From Thermodesulfovibrio sp. (GTDB lineage Bacteria > Nitrospirota > Thermodesulfovibrionia > Thermodesulfovibrionales > Thermodesulfovibrionaceae), in assembly GCA_020725335.1 (NCBI GenBank), contig DYFF01000014.1:1-61813 (forward strand): a stretch of 61,813 nt of DNA, in the 5' to 3' direction. Numbering within the stretch: position 1 is the stretch's first letter; each line of letters opens with the position of its first letter. A program made the translations under genes and the position numbers. Below, in pieces: positions 9,636 through 19,253 of this stretch. Below the pieces are notes generated by a model, which saw only the letters and a program-made list of their open reading frames with translations, was not told where the DNA came from and searched no databases.

Positions 9636-10219
9636 TGAAATTCGCTAAGATTTTTACTAAAAAATTTATAAGGAATTCAAACCAGATATTCTCTAATAAC
9701 AAATTGCTAATCATAATGTTTTTTGTTTTACTTTTCTCTATTAATTGCTCAAGTTATCCATATACGCAGACCTCTAAAAGATATTATGCCGAACTTTCAG
9801 CAAGTGAGAAAGAAACTTTACTTGCAGAGCATAATAAGTGGCGAAGTAGGGTAGGAGTTCCCCCTCTAAAATGGTCTTCCGAAATGGAAGAGCTTGCAAG
9901 AGACTGGGCATATAAATTAAGTCGAACCTATGGTTGCAAAATGATGCATCGAAGCAGTAATTATGGAGAAAATATATTCTGGGCAAATTATCCTGTTACT
10001 GCAAAGTATGTGGTTGATTACTGGGCAGAAGAAAGATTTTATTATGATTATTCATCTGACAGTTGTAAAGCGGGTAAAGCATGTGGTCATTATACACAGA
10101 TTGTTTGGAGAGAAACAAGAGAAGTAGGTTGTGGCAGAGCTTTATGCCAAGGGGGAGAGGAAATCTGGGTTTGTAATTACAATCCGGCAGGGAATATAAA
10201 AGGTAAGAGGCCCTATTAA
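9635..10219 (+). CDS. CAP-domain (SCP/PR-1-like) secreted lipoprotein
   Basis: A 194-residue exported protein. A long basic N-region is followed by a hydrophobic stretch ending LFSINC, a plausible lipobox with the lipidated Cys near residue 39. The rest is a CAP domain: EHNKWRSRVGVPPLKW, the conserved His in MMHRSS, YGENIFW, CGHYTQIVWRET and VCNYNPAGN. The family's His/Glu cavity residues are all present, but the function of bacterial CAP proteins is largely unknown. It starts on the stop of the acyl-CoA dehydrogenase gene, so it is co-transcribed, with no obvious functional link. Confidence 0.85.
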   Translation: MKFAKIFTKKFIRNSNQIFSNNKLLIIMFFVLLFSINCSSYPYTQTSKRYYAELSASEKETLLAEHNKWRSRVGVPPLKWSSEMEELARDWAYKLSRTYGCKMMHRSSNYGENIFWANYPVTAKYVVDYWAEERFYYDYSSDSCKAGKACGHYTQIVWRETREVGCGRALCQGGEEIWVCNYNPAGNIKGKRPY

Positions 10220-11286
10220 TCCTTAGATAAAATCATAACTCTATGAGTCTCCCCCATTCCTTGGGGGAGCACAAGTCTTTTAAATTTGTCTATAAGTCCC
10301 TCTTGATCTAATCTCATAAGAAGATTTTCATCGCAAATGGAGATTAGAAACTTACTTTGAGAGGTATATTTCTCCACATTAAATCCCACTTCCTTTGCCC
10401 ATTGTTCAATGGCTGAAAAGTTCACATGGCTTGTTATGTCCTGCTGTCCTATATTAACGTAGGGATTTTCGTTTATGGTATGCCGATAGTAACATAGCAA
10501 AGTACCACGTGTTCGTTGAGGAGAAAAGTATTCTTCTCTGTCATATCCGTAATCAAAAAAAATTACATATCCTCTATTTAATACAGAGGCAAGTTGTTTT
10601 ATAAAATCTCTTATTGCCAAATTAATTTCTGAACGATATCCTTCAAATTCAAAAACTTGAGGAGCAAATTCCTCTAAGTAGGCAATGGTATCATCTCTTG
10701 CGGGAAGGAGTGTTTCAGTTAAATTTTCCTTTTCATCAACATAAACATATACTTCAAAGGTTTTATTGTTTTTAATTTGAAAGACTCTTACAGGTAGGGC
10801 ATCTAATATTTCATTGACTATCACAACGCCAGTAAGAGAGTTTATTTTATTAATCGAATCTTGCCAGATAATTTTATCAGTATATTTATTTAGTCTTTGT
10901 TTCTGGATTTTCCTCAGTTCTGGATTAATTTCAATGAGAATATATTTGAATTTTATGTCTGAAAAAAAATCTCTCGCTTCAATTTCTTCTAAAATATCTT
11001 GGGCAAGATATCCCATGCCAGGTCCTATTTCAGTAATTGAAAAGTTATCAGGACAACCCATTTTTTGCCAGATTTTTAAGAGGGCTTTAGTTAAAATTAT
11101 GCCGAATACTTTACCAAGATGAGAAGCAGTAAAAAAATCACCTTCTCTCCCTATTTTTATATCCTTTCGCATGTAATATCCCAATTCTGGATAGTAAAGA
11201 GCCATATGCATGAATTCATCAAAGGGAATAGGTCCTTGCGATTTGATTTTTTGAATAATTATTTTTTCAAGGGGGGATGTGGTCAT
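10216..11286 (-). CDS. MidA/NDUFAF7-family SAM-dependent methyltransferase
   Basis: A 356-residue class I methyltransferase of the MidA (DUF185) family, whose mitochondrial member NDUFAF7 methylates an arginine of complex I. Seen: N-terminal PIPFDEFMHMALYYPELGYYM, GREGDFFTASHLGKVFG, the SAM-binding ITEIGPGMGYLAQDIL, and FFDYGYDREEYFSPQRTRGTL. The bacterial substrate is not established. It overlaps nadA by 4 bp (ATGA) at its start and the CAP gene convergently at its end, so it is the last gene of the leftward run from 15536. Confidence 0.88.
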   Translation of the reverse strand: MTTSPLEKIIIQKIKSQGPIPFDEFMHMALYYPELGYYMRKDIKIGREGDFFTASHLGKVFGIILTKALLKIWQKMGCPDNFSITEIGPGMGYLAQDILEEIEARDFFSDIKFKYILIEINPELRKIQKQRLNKYTDKIIWQDSINKINSLTGVVIVNEILDALPVRVFQIKNNKTFEVYVYVDEKENLTETLLPARDDTIAYLEEFAPQVFEFEGYRSEINLAIRDFIKQLASVLNRGYVIFFDYGYDREEYFSPQRTRGTLLCYYRHTINENPYVNIGQQDITSHVNFSAIEQWAKEVGFNVEKYTSQSKFLISICDENLLMRLDQEGLIDKFKRLVLPQGMGETHRVMILSKD

Positions 11287-12206
11287 TTAGAGGAAGGTTT
11301 ATAAAACTCAAACATCCTGTCAACAGCCTCTTTTGCTCTTATTCTTATATCTTCAGGCACTTTAACTACATATTTCATTTCTCTTAGAGCTACTAAAACA
11401 CTTTCAAGAGTAGTAACTTTCATGTTTGGACAAATCATAGTTTTTTTTAGAGGATAGAAGGCTTTATCGGGATTTTCCTTTTTAAGCCTGTATATAAGAC
11501 CTACTTCTGTGCCTATAATAAATTCCTTTGCTGTAGAGGATTTTGCAAACCTTACCATTCCAGAGGTAGAGGCCACATGCTGAGCAAGCTCAATTACTTC
11601 AGGTCTGCATTCAGGGTGGACGACCACCAAGGCATTGGGATATTGCTTTTTTGCTCTAAGCACGTCTTCCTTTTTTATCATATGATGTGTTGGACAAAAG
11701 CCATCCCATGGAATAACTTCTTTTTCTGGAACGTTTCTCATTACCCAGAAGGCAAGATTTTTATCAGGAACAAATAGAACCTTACTGAAGGGAATAGTCT
11801 TAACTATTTGAGGTGCGTTTGCTGAGGTACAGCAAACATAACTTAATGCCTTAACCTCAGCAGTTGTATTAACATAGGACACCACTGGTGTATTGGGATA
11901 CTGTGATGCCCATTTTTTCAATTTTTCTCCATCAATCATATCTGCCATAGGACAACCTGCATCAATCTCGGGAAGAAGGACTGTTTTTTCAGGGTTGAGA
12001 ATTGCTGCGGTTTCCGCCATAAAATGTACCCCACAGAAAACAATTACATCACATTTAACCTCTGCTGCTGTTCTACTTAGCTCTAAGGAGTCACCGACGA
12101 AATCAGCTATATTCTGTATTTCTTCTCTTTGATAATTATGTGCAAGGATAATGGCATTTTTTTGTTTTTTTAGGTGTAGAATCTCTTCTACTATTTCTTG
12201 GTCCAT
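11283..12206 (-). CDS. nadA: quinolinate synthase A
   Basis: NAD biosynthesis: condenses iminoaspartate with dihydroxyacetone phosphate using a [4Fe-4S] cluster. Seen: ILAHNYQREEIQNIADFVGDSL, cluster Cys candidates in FCGVHFMAETA, YVCCTSANA and MICPNMK, and HPECRPEV. At 307 residues it has normal length. Oxygen sensitivity fits an anaerobe. It overlaps the upstream lytic transglycosylase gene by 16 bp and the downstream methyltransferase by 4 bp. No nadB or nadC is in the window. Confidence 0.95.
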   Translation of the reverse strand: MDQEIVEEILHLKKQKNAIILAHNYQREEIQNIADFVGDSLELSRTAAEVKCDVIVFCGVHFMAETAAILNPEKTVLLPEIDAGCPMADMIDGEKLKKWASQYPNTPVVSYVNTTAEVKALSYVCCTSANAPQIVKTIPFSKVLFVPDKNLAFWVMRNVPEKEVIPWDGFCPTHHMIKKEDVLRAKKQYPNALVVVHPECRPEVIELAQHVASTSGMVRFAKSSTAKEFIIGTEVGLIYRLKKENPDKAFYPLKKTMICPNMKVTTLESVLVALREMKYVVKVPEDIRIRAKEAVDRMFEFYKPSSK

Positions 12207-12895
12207 AGATATATATCCTCCCTGTTAGTGTAAAGTAAAGTTCCATCAGAGAGAATCACAGCTTTTATAGGTGCACTTTTCTTTTTAAAGGAAGTGGTTT
12301 CTAAGTAGGTTGGTGCAGTTCCGTTATATCTCATTGATATTCTTGCTACATATTGCTGTGTCTCAGCGATATTGGGTATTCTGCCAAGGGACTCTACAAG
12401 ATTCGGACCTGCATTATAGGCTGCAAGGGCAAGATTTAAGTTGCCATTAAATCTCTCAAGAAGATACTTCATATACCTAATTCCACCATCTATGTTTTCT
12501 TCAGGATTATAGGGATTGCTTACTCCCATGAGAAGTGCCGTAGCAGGCATTAACTGCATAATTCCCATTGCACCCTTTGGGGAATTGGCATATACATTCC
12601 AGTTTGACTCTTCCTTTATAATCTCTTTAATTAGTTTAGCATCTACTCCGTAAATTTTAGCTTTCTCCTCCACAATTTTTTCTAATTGTTCTCTTGAGTA
12701 AGTTGAAACATTTTGGGGAATCTGGGGTTTAGATTTTATGTCTCCCTTAGAAGATTTTTTTAATATAAGGGACTTGCTCCCTCTTTCACAGAGATTGGTA
12801 TATACCTTTTCTCCCTCTATTTCTTTAAGGCAAAGTTTATCAGCCCATGCTAAGTTTACAAATAAAAAAAGGGATAATAGGGTTATTGCAAGCAT
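12191..12895 (-). CDS. lytic transglycosylase (SLT domain), periplasmic
   Basis: A 234-residue exported murein hydrolase that cleaves glycan strands to 1,6-anhydromuropeptides. A signal peptide (LAITLLSLFLFVNLAWA) is followed by a short linker and a Slt70-type domain from about residue 70: catalytic Glu in IKEESNWNVYANSPKGAMG, then MQLMPATA, and LALAAYNAGPNLV. The C-terminal tail (ILSDGTLLYTNREDIY) resembles a DUF4124-like segment, also hinted at near the N-terminus (EGEKVYTN). It lies between gpsA and nadA. Confidence 0.9.
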   Translation of the reverse strand: MLAITLLSLFLFVNLAWADKLCLKEIEGEKVYTNLCERGSKSLILKKSSKGDIKSKPQIPQNVSTYSREQLEKIVEEKAKIYGVDAKLIKEIIKEESNWNVYANSPKGAMGIMQLMPATALLMGVSNPYNPEENIDGGIRYMKYLLERFNGNLNLALAAYNAGPNLVESLGRIPNIAETQQYVARISMRYNGTAPTYLETTSFKKKSAPIKAVILSDGTLLYTNREDIYLWTKK

Positions 12896-12926
12896 ATTGA
12901 ATAATACCAGAGAAAAATATATATTT

Positions 12927-13919
12927 TCAATAAAATTCAGGTTTTAATGCGCGATTCATTAGGTCCATCGTTGCTTCTTTTGGATTTTTACCTCCATAGA
13001 TTACCTGATAGACCTGTTCAGTGATAGGCATCTCAATACCTAATTTTAAGGCAAGTTCCATAGCAGATTGACTTGTTTCCACACCCTCTGCAACAGATCG
13101 CATACTTTGAGAGATTTCCTGCATGCTTTCTCCCTTACCAAGCCTAAATCCTACTGTATAATTTCTTGACAACGTAGATGTGCATGTGAGAAAGAGGTCT
13201 CCAAGCCCGCTTAATCCTGAAAAGGTTATCTCCTTTGCACCCATCCTTTTACCCAGCCTCATTATTTCATGAAGCCCTCTTGTAATGAGTGCTGCCCTTG
13301 CATTGTTACCAAGTTCAAGAGCATCGCATATACCTGATGCTATAGCAATAACATTTTTTATTGCTCCCCCAATTTCAGAACCAATTGGGTCATCATGTTC
13401 ATATACTCTAAAGTAACTGGTGCTAAATATTTCTTGTAGAAGAAGTCGTTCCTTTCTGTCAAAACCTGAAAGAGTTACAGCAGTAGGTTTTTCCTTAGCT
13501 ACCTCGATTGCAAAACTCGGCCCTGAAAGGACATAAATATTTTTATTAAATATTTCATTTAAAATTTGCGATGGAGTTTTAAGAGTTTTTTTCTCAATTC
13601 CCTTTGAGGCACTTACTATTATTGTTTCACCATTAAGATTGTCCTTTATAGGGGTAAAAACAGTTCTTATAAACTGCGTGGGAACAACATTAACTACAAA
13701 TCTTGCTTTTTTTACTGCTTGAAAAATATTATCTGTGCAAACAAGGTTTTCGTGCAAAGGAATCCCGGGCATGTAGAGGGTATTTTCTTTACGATAGTTA
13801 ATTGATTCAACGATATCCTTTTCCCTTGCCCACAGGACAACATCAAAGCCTTTTTTTGAAAGAAGGGAAGCAAGGGTTGTTCCCCAGCTTCCCGCACCTA
13901 TGACAGCTATGTATGACAT
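12927..13919 (-). CDS. gpsA: glycerol-3-phosphate dehydrogenase [NAD(P)+]
   Basis: Reduces dihydroxyacetone phosphate to sn-glycerol-3-phosphate for phospholipid synthesis. Seen: the Rossmann motif GAGSWGTTLA (7-16), VSASKGIE, LSGPSFAIEVA, catalytic Lys in GGAIKNVIAIASG, and SGLGDLFLTCTSTLSRN. At 330 residues it has full length. It begins one base after the stop of the upstream acyl-CoA synthetase gene. Two lipid-related genes in tandem suggest an operon supporting membrane lipid supply. Confidence 0.96.
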   Translation of the reverse strand: MSYIAVIGAGSWGTTLASLLSKKGFDVVLWAREKDIVESINYRKENTLYMPGIPLHENLVCTDNIFQAVKKARFVVNVVPTQFIRTVFTPIKDNLNGETIIVSASKGIEKKTLKTPSQILNEIFNKNIYVLSGPSFAIEVAKEKPTAVTLSGFDRKERLLLQEIFSTSYFRVYEHDDPIGSEIGGAIKNVIAIASGICDALELGNNARAALITRGLHEIMRLGKRMGAKEITFSGLSGLGDLFLTCTSTLSRNYTVGFRLGKGESMQEISQSMRSVAEGVETSQSAMELALKLGIEMPITEQVYQVIYGGKNPKEATMDLMNRALKPEFY

Positions 13920-15536
13920 TTATTTTGGCAGCTTCCCGAATTCCTTAAGTTTGAGTTCTTTTCTTTTTATTTTACCACTGATTGTTTTTGGAAGTTCATC
14001 AACAAATTCAATTTTTCTTGGATACTTATAAGGAGCTGTCTCTTTCTTGACAAAATCCTGAATTTCCTTAGTAAGCTCCTCTGAGGGCACATAGTCTTGA
14101 GTTAGCACAATAAAGGCTTTTACAACTTCTCCTCTCACTTCATCAGGACTTGCAACTACTGCAGCTTCCTTAACAGCAGGATGATTGATAAGGGCACTTT
14201 CTACCTCAAAGGGTCCTATTCTGTATCCAGCACTTATTATTACATCATCTTCTCTACCTACAAACCAGAAATATCCCTCTTCGTCCTTGTATCCTCTATC
14301 CCTTGTGTAGTACCACTCGTCTCTGAAAGCAGCAGCCATTTCCAGTTTATCTCCAATGTACTCTTTAAACAAGCCTACTGGTCTTTCAGGATTTATTCTT
14401 ATTGCGATGTTACCTTCTGTATTTGGTGGAAGAGGCTTACCATCATCATCTATTATGTCTATTTGAAATCCCGGGGTGGGCATGCCTGTTGCTCCTGCTT
14501 TCATAGGAATAAATCTAAACATGGCAAGGGTATTTACTGTTTCAGTCTGCCCGTATCCATTATATATCCATTGTCCCGTGGCTTCTTTCCATATATTTAT
14601 AATTTCAGGATTAAGGGGTTCACCTGCAGCAACAAAGTGTCTCACTGTTTTAAATTTGAGTTCCTCTAAGGGAAATTCCTTTACGATCATTCTATAAGCA
14701 GTTGGTGGTCCGCAGAGGGTATTGATTTCGTATCTTTTAAGAGTGTCCACTATCAAAGCAGGAGAGAATTTTCCTTTTCTGTAATAGGTAAAAACAGTAG
14801 CACCCATATTCCAAGGACCGAAGAAGCTTGACCAGGCTGCCTTTGCCCAACCAGTGTCGGATATATTCCAATGTATGTCTCCAGGTTTGAGGTCAAGCCA
14901 GAATTTTCCGGTGATTTTATGTGCAAGGGGATAACTTACCTGAGTATGTAATACCATTTTAGGAAGCCCTGTTGTGCCTGATGTGAAGAATATAAAGGCA
15001 GGGTCATCGGAAAAAGTTCTTTCACCAATAAAAGCATCACTATTTATCACATCATTATAATTTTTCCATCCAGCTTGATTGTCTACATTAATTAATAATA
15101 CGTCCTTTCCATATTTATTAACTGCTTCTTCTATTTTAGAGGCATTCTCTGAATCAGATATTACAGCTTTTATGTCAGCGGCTTTTAATCGGTACTCTAT
15201 ATCTTTAGGTGTTAACAAAGTTGTCCCTGGTATAGCAATGGCATTTAATCTCATTATGGCAAGAATTATTACCCACCATTGAGGGACATTGGGAAGAAGA
15301 ATTAAAACTTTATCACCTTTATTTATTCCAAGGCTTTTTAATCCGCCTGCTAATTTACTTGAAAGCAACGTAAGGTCTTTGAAGGAGAATTTTTGGGTGG
15401 TCTCTCCATTTGTCCATATTAATGCAGTAGCATCACCCCATTTGTCAAACACATCCAGAGGAAAGGAGAATTTCTCTGGCACCTGGAGTTTAAAGTTTTT
15501 CAATTCTTCATGGTACTTTTTCATCGCTTCTTGCAT
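13920..15536 (-). CDS. AMP-forming acyl-CoA synthetase (medium-chain type)
   Basis: Activates a carboxylic acid to acyl-CoA through an acyl-AMP. Seen: the P-loop FFTSGTTGLPKMV, NGYGQTETVNTLAMF, YYTRDRGYKDEEGYFWFVGR, and the C-terminal hinge plus catalytic Lys in KTISGKIKRKELK. The 538-residue length and WNISDTGWAKAAWSSFFGPW fit the ACSM/acetoacetyl/butyryl-CoA ligase clade rather than classical acetyl-CoA synthetase. The exact acid is not determinable. It has a strong GGGAGGG RBS and is first in the leftward run, divergent from aroE. Confidence 0.88.
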   Translation of the reverse strand: MQEAMKKYHEELKNFKLQVPEKFSFPLDVFDKWGDATALIWTNGETTQKFSFKDLTLLSSKLAGGLKSLGINKGDKVLILLPNVPQWWVIILAIMRLNAIAIPGTTLLTPKDIEYRLKAADIKAVISDSENASKIEEAVNKYGKDVLLINVDNQAGWKNYNDVINSDAFIGERTFSDDPAFIFFTSGTTGLPKMVLHTQVSYPLAHKITGKFWLDLKPGDIHWNISDTGWAKAAWSSFFGPWNMGATVFTYYRKGKFSPALIVDTLKRYEINTLCGPPTAYRMIVKEFPLEELKFKTVRHFVAAGEPLNPEIINIWKEATGQWIYNGYGQTETVNTLAMFRFIPMKAGATGMPTPGFQIDIIDDDGKPLPPNTEGNIAIRINPERPVGLFKEYIGDKLEMAAAFRDEWYYTRDRGYKDEEGYFWFVGREDDVIISAGYRIGPFEVESALINHPAVKEAAVVASPDEVRGEVVKAFIVLTQDYVPSEELTKEIQDFVKKETAPYKYPRKIEFVDELPKTISGKIKRKELKLKEFGKLPK

Positions 15537-15630
15537 AGAACCCTCCCTGAAAGTTTTAGGATAATCTTAAATCATATAATAAAAATAGTATATTAATCAA
15601 TGTAGGGAGTAAAAACCCTTTTTTCATTAA

Positions 15631-15660
15631 TTGATACTGATAACAACTATTTGCTACAAT
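15631..15660 (+). promoter_or_regulatory. aroE promoter (leaderless)
   Basis: TTGATA (15631-15636), 18-bp spacer, TACAAT (15655-15660), then only 5 nt to the ATG at 15666. The predicted start of transcription falls on or just inside the start codon, and there is no Shine-Dalgarno. Confidence 0.6.
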
Positions 15661-15665
15661 AACCC

Positions 15666-16481
15666 ATGATTACAGGAAAAACAAAGGTTGTATGCATATT
15701 CGGAGACCCTATAGAACATACACTTTCACCCCTTATGCACAATGCTGCTTTTAAAGAGCTTGGACTTGACTACTGCTATGTGCCCTTTCTTGTAAAAAAG
15801 GAAAAAATAAAAGATGCTGTAGAGGCTATAAGAGCTTTGAATATAAGGGGAGTAAACATAACAGTGCCTCATAAAGAGGCAGTTATGAGTTATCTTGATG
15901 AAATATCCGAAGAAGCAAAATATATTGGAGCAGTAAATACAATATTAAATGAACAAGGCAATTTAAAGGGTTTCAATACGGACGCATACGGATTTGTAAA
16001 ATCATTAAAAGAGGAAAATATTTCTCTTAAGGATAAATTTATTCTTCTTTTAGGTGCTGGTGGTGCAGCTAAAGCAGTTGCTTATGGTGTTTTAAAGGAA
16101 GGTGCAAATATTTTTATATTTAACAGGACTCCCTCAAAGGCTTACAAAATAAAGGAGTCTTTTAGTCAAATCGGTAAGATAGAAGTTATTGAACAGATAA
16201 CCCCAGAAATAATAGAAAAATTTCATATTGTAATAAATGCCACATCCTCAGGTTTAAAAAGAGATGACCCCATGCCCCTTGAGCCAGCTCTTTTAAAAAA
16301 GGGACAAACATATGTTGACCTTATTTATACTAAAACACCTCTTTTAAAGGAGGCAGAAAGTAGGGGATGCGAAGTTATAGACGGACTTGGAATGTTACTT
16401 TGGCAGGCAGCAAAAGCTTTTGAAATATGGACATCTACCCCTGCACCAGTTGATGTTATGAAAAAATTTTTAAAAAAATAA
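15666..16481 (+). CDS. aroE: shikimate dehydrogenase (NADP+)
   Basis: Fourth step of the shikimate pathway: 3-dehydroshikimate to shikimate. Seen: [17 protein letters not shown] with the substrate serine pair, catalytic Lys and Asn in [20 protein letters not shown] with the catalytic Asp, the Rossmann motif [14 protein letters not shown], and [17 protein letters not shown] at the end. At 271 residues it has typical length. The message is probably leaderless. No other aro gene is adjacent; the pilus operon starts 51 bp downstream from its own promoter. Confidence 0.95.
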   Translation: MITGKTKVVCIFGDPIEHTLSPLMHNAAFKELGLDYCYVPFLVKKEKIKDAVEAIRALNIRGVNITVPHKEAVMSYLDEISEEAKYIGAVNTILNEQGNLKGFNTDAYGFVKSLKEENISLKDKFILLLGAGGAAKAVAYGVLKEGANIFIFNRTPSKAYKIKESFSQIGKIEVIEQITPEIIEKFHIVINATSSGLKRDDPMPLEPALLKKGQTYVDLIYTKTPLLKEAESRGCEVIDGLGMLLWQAAKAFEIWTSTPAPVDVMKKFLKK

Positions 16482-16490
16482 AAAAAACTA

Positions 16491-16519
16491 TTGACAAAAG
16501 ATGAAAAATTTGATACAAC
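16491..16519 (+). promoter_or_regulatory. promoter of pilMNOPQ
   Basis: A perfect TTGACA (16491-16496), an optimal 17-bp spacer and TACAAC (16514-16519) lie in the short aroE-pilM gap. Transcription would begin about 7 nt before the pilM ATG at 16533, leaving almost no leader. Confidence 0.65.
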
Positions 16520-16532
16520 TTATACATAGCCT

Positions 16533-17471
16533 ATGATGATAGGTATAGAAATAGAACCCTCTTCCATCAAAGCTGCCTTGGTCAGAAAAAAAGGTGGTTA
16601 TGAACTTATAGGTTGGGAAATCTTCGAGTTACCAGAAGGAGTAATAAAGGCTACAGGTATAGCTGACATTGATACCCTATTAAAAAATTTAATCAAAATC
16701 CCGGCAAAATTTGACCTTAAAAATCCTGAAGTAGCCTTCTCCATCTCAGGACCTACAAATTCAGCAGTGAGAATCATAGATATACCCTATGTTGATAAAA
16801 ATGAAATAGATCTTAATCTGCCTATGGAACTTGACAAGTATGTGCCTTTTGGCATTAGAGAGATTTACTATGATTACCATATAATTGAAAAAAGTAAAAG
16901 TTCAAGTAAAATAATAGTTGCTGTGGGACTTAAAGAAATGGTAAATGATTATTCAAATATCTTAGAAAAAGCAGGAATGGTTCCTCAGGTTGCCGACATA
17001 AGGTCACTTGCCTTCTATAATGTCTATGAAGTTAATTATTCCGAGGCTGCTGTATCAACTATAGTTAATATCGGCGAAAATGTAATAAATTCCGCTATAG
17101 TAAAAGGTCATACACCTTTATACATAAGAGAAAGTATAAATACTTACAATATACCAATTGAAAATGCTACGGAAGATGAAATAAGAAATTATGCTGATGA
17201 GGTGGCAGCTGAAATATACAGGCAGGTAGAATACTTTAAAACTATCAGTCCAGAAAAGAATGTAGAAAAGGTTTTTATAACAGGCGTTCCTACAGTATCA
17301 CCCTATTTTCTGCAATTCCTTGAAGAAAGGCTTGATATCCCTATTTCCCTTTTTAATCCCTTCAGAAATATCAAGATTGACAAGGAATTATCTGCAAAGA
17401 TGCAGAAATACTCATCAGTAGCATCCGTATCAATAGGGCTTTCTCTGAGAGGAACGGAGAAAATAAAATGA
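16533..17471 (+). CDS. pilM: type IV pilus assembly protein PilM
   Basis: An actin-like ATPase on the cytoplasmic face of the inner membrane that binds the N-terminus of PilN. Seen: N-terminal MIGIEIEPSSIKAALVRKKG (phosphate-1-like), LPMELDKYVPFGIREIYYDY, VNIGENVINSAIV, and ITGVPTVSPYFLQFLEERL. The 312 residues are slightly short for the family (about 350). It is first of five overlapping pil genes, and its stop overlaps the pilN ATG (ATGA). No pilB, pilC, pilT or pilD is in this window. Confidence 0.9.
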   Translation: MMIGIEIEPSSIKAALVRKKGGYELIGWEIFELPEGVIKATGIADIDTLLKNLIKIPAKFDLKNPEVAFSISGPTNSAVRIIDIPYVDKNEIDLNLPMELDKYVPFGIREIYYDYHIIEKSKSSSKIIVAVGLKEMVNDYSNILEKAGMVPQVADIRSLAFYNVYEVNYSEAAVSTIVNIGENVINSAIVKGHTPLYIRESINTYNIPIENATEDEIRNYADEVAAEIYRQVEYFKTISPEKNVEKVFITGVPTVSPYFLQFLEERLDIPISLFNPFRNIKIDKELSAKMQKYSSVASVSIGLSLRGTEKIK

Positions 17472-18082
17472 TAAAGATAAATCTGTTACCAAAAAGAGAA
17501 GTAAAGAAAGAAGCAATTCCAACTGATATTGGTCTTTCAAAGGATATTCTTCTTAAGTTAGGACTTCCAGTAGGTATAGCAATTCTTTTAGTTATTGCTG
17601 CCTTTGCCTATATGGAAATTACAAAATCAAGCCTCAAGAATGACATTGAGCAAAACAAAAAAACTCTTGCTCAACTCCAGCAAAAAATTGAAGAAGTAAA
17701 GAAATTTGAAGAAATGAACAAGGACATAGAGATAAAGACTAAACTCATTGAAAATTTAAAAAATAGACAGCATATACCTGTCACAATTCTTAGTTCAGTA
17801 GCTAAAAATTTACCAGATGGTGTATGGTTATCCGAGTTAAGTTTTGGTATTCCTCCCAAGACTCAAGGTGGGCAACAGCCAGATAAGGAAGCAGAAAAAA
17901 CAGCAGAGAAAAAAATTATTGCCAAGGGATTTGGTTTTTCTAATTTAAATATAGTAGCTTTTGTTGAGGCCATGAAAAAAGCTCCTGAATTTACGGATGT
18001 AAATCTTGCGGAGACGCAGCAGACTATCTATGACAAAGTACCTGTTTATAAATTCATTTTAGAATTTAAATTAAAGGAATAA
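17468..18082 (+). CDS. pilN: type IV pilus inner-membrane protein PilN
   Basis: The 204-residue bitopic protein opens with the conserved cytoplasmic motif IKINLLPKRE (residues 2-11) that docks into PilM. One membrane helix (about 32-51, GLPVGIAILLVIAAFAYMEI), a periplasmic coiled coil (about 55-100) and a ferredoxin-like periplasmic domain follow. It pairs with PilO in the alignment complex. It overlaps pilM by 4 bp and precedes pilO by 3 bp. Confidence 0.9.
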   Translation: MIKINLLPKREVKKEAIPTDIGLSKDILLKLGLPVGIAILLVIAAFAYMEITKSSLKNDIEQNKKTLAQLQQKIEEVKKFEEMNKDIEIKTKLIENLKNRQHIPVTILSSVAKNLPDGVWLSELSFGIPPKTQGGQQPDKEAEKTAEKKIIAKGFGFSNLNIVAFVEAMKKAPEFTDVNLAETQQTIYDKVPVYKFILEFKLKE

Positions 18083-18085
18083 AAT

Positions 18086-18733
18086 ATGGATTTAAGCGGA
18101 CTTTCAGGAAGAAATAAAATTTTAATAATGATTGTTTTACCCTTGGCTATTTTGGGTTTATTTTATTCTCTTTATTTCGCTCCAAATATGGATACAATTA
18201 CTAAACTAAAGAAAGAAAACGATGCTCTAAAGGACGAGATAGAGAAGGCAAATAAAATTGTTGCTAAGTATGAAGAGATAAAAGCAGCAAATATAGAGTT
18301 GCAGAAAAAAATGGAATATCTTAAGACCCTTTTACCAAAAGAAGTAGAAGTTTCAGATTTGTTAAAGAGAGTATCTGAGCAGGGTATACAGAAAGGATTA
18401 CAAGTTACCCTTTGGAGGCCAAAGGATAAAGTTATTCACGAATCAAAGGAAATTTATCAAATACCCGTTGAAGTAAAGATGAAAGGTAAATATCACACCT
18501 TTGGTTTGTTTTTTGCAGAAATAGCAAAGATTGAAAGAGTTGTAAATGTAAATACAATAGAGTTCAAGGCTGGCAACATTGATGACAGAGGTGAGGTAAA
18601 AGCTATTGCTGACCCTACAACGCTAAATGCAAATTTAACAGTAACAACTTATTCGCTAATTCCTGAAGAAGAAAAGAAGAAACAAAAAGAAGAACAAGAT
18701 AAAAAGGCAAAAGAAGAGAAAGTGAAAAAATAG
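18086..18733 (+). CDS. pilO: type IV pilus inner-membrane protein PilO
   Basis: The 215-residue bitopic protein has one membrane helix near residues 9-27, a coiled coil (about 35-80, LKKENDALKDEIEKANKIV) and a periplasmic domain with the PilO signature LKTLLPKEVEVSDLLKRVSE and IYQIPVEVKMKGKYHTFG. The C-terminus is a charged Lys/Glu tail. It forms the PilN-PilO heterodimer that links PilM to PilP and the secretin. Confidence 0.9.
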   Translation: MDLSGLSGRNKILIMIVLPLAILGLFYSLYFAPNMDTITKLKKENDALKDEIEKANKIVAKYEEIKAANIELQKKMEYLKTLLPKEVEVSDLLKRVSEQGIQKGLQVTLWRPKDKVIHESKEIYQIPVEVKMKGKYHTFGLFFAEIAKIERVVNVNTIEFKAGNIDDRGEVKAIADPTTLNANLTVTTYSLIPEEEKKKQKEEQDKKAKEEKVKK

Positions 18734-18737
18734 AACT

Positions 18738-19253
18738 ATGAATAAGAAAAATATACAGATAATAATTTTAATATTTCTTCTTGTAGTCTTAGCATTATAT
18801 GGCATTTATCAATTCACAGGCATTCAGACTTTGACGCAAAAGGAAAATACGATTCCGCCAAAGCCTATCTCATCTTTCGAACCACAAAAGGTTCAGTTAG
18901 ATAGCCTTCCAAAGGTATATTCCTATGAAGCCTCTCATACAAGAGATCCTTTCTATCCTCAAATAATAAGAAAAGAAACAGTTAAAGGTTCTTCACCCCT
19001 TGAAAATTATGATATAGAGGAATTAAAGCTCTCTGGAATTCTAAAAGACCCTAAAGGATATAAAGGATTAATAAAAACTCCCGATGGCAGACATTTTGTT
19101 GTTAGAGAGAAAGATAAAATTGGACTTCACGGTGGGCAGATAACGAAGATATCAAAGGATACAATTGAAATTAAAGAAACGGCGAGGTCTTACACCGGAG
19201 AGTTCTTACAAATCACAAAAACTTTGAAATTAAGAACGGAGGAATGGCAATGA
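18738..19253 (+). CDS. pilP: type IV pilus assembly protein PilP
   Basis: The 171-residue protein has one N-terminal hydrophobic helix (about 7-27) and no lipobox Cys, so it is anchored by the helix rather than by lipid, unlike classical PilP lipoproteins. The C-terminal beta domain carries the PilP hallmarks: RDPFYPQ, LKLSGILKDPKGYKGLIKT and GHFVV-like strands. It bridges PilNO to the N0 domain of PilQ. It overlaps pilQ by 4 bp. Confidence 0.85.
   Translation: MNKKNIQIIILIFLLVVLALYGIYQFTGIQTLTQKENTIPPKPISSFEPQKVQLDSLPKVYSYEASHTRDPFYPQIIRKETVKGSSPLENYDIEELKLSGILKDPKGYKGLIKTPDGRHFVVREKDKIGLHGGQITKISKDTIEIKETARSYTGEFLQITKTLKLRTEEWQ

Noticed and set aside
14181-14669. A 162-codon plus-strand ORF inside the acyl-CoA synthetase gene
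   Set aside because: It lies wholly within a well-supported gene, has no RBS and no family resemblance.
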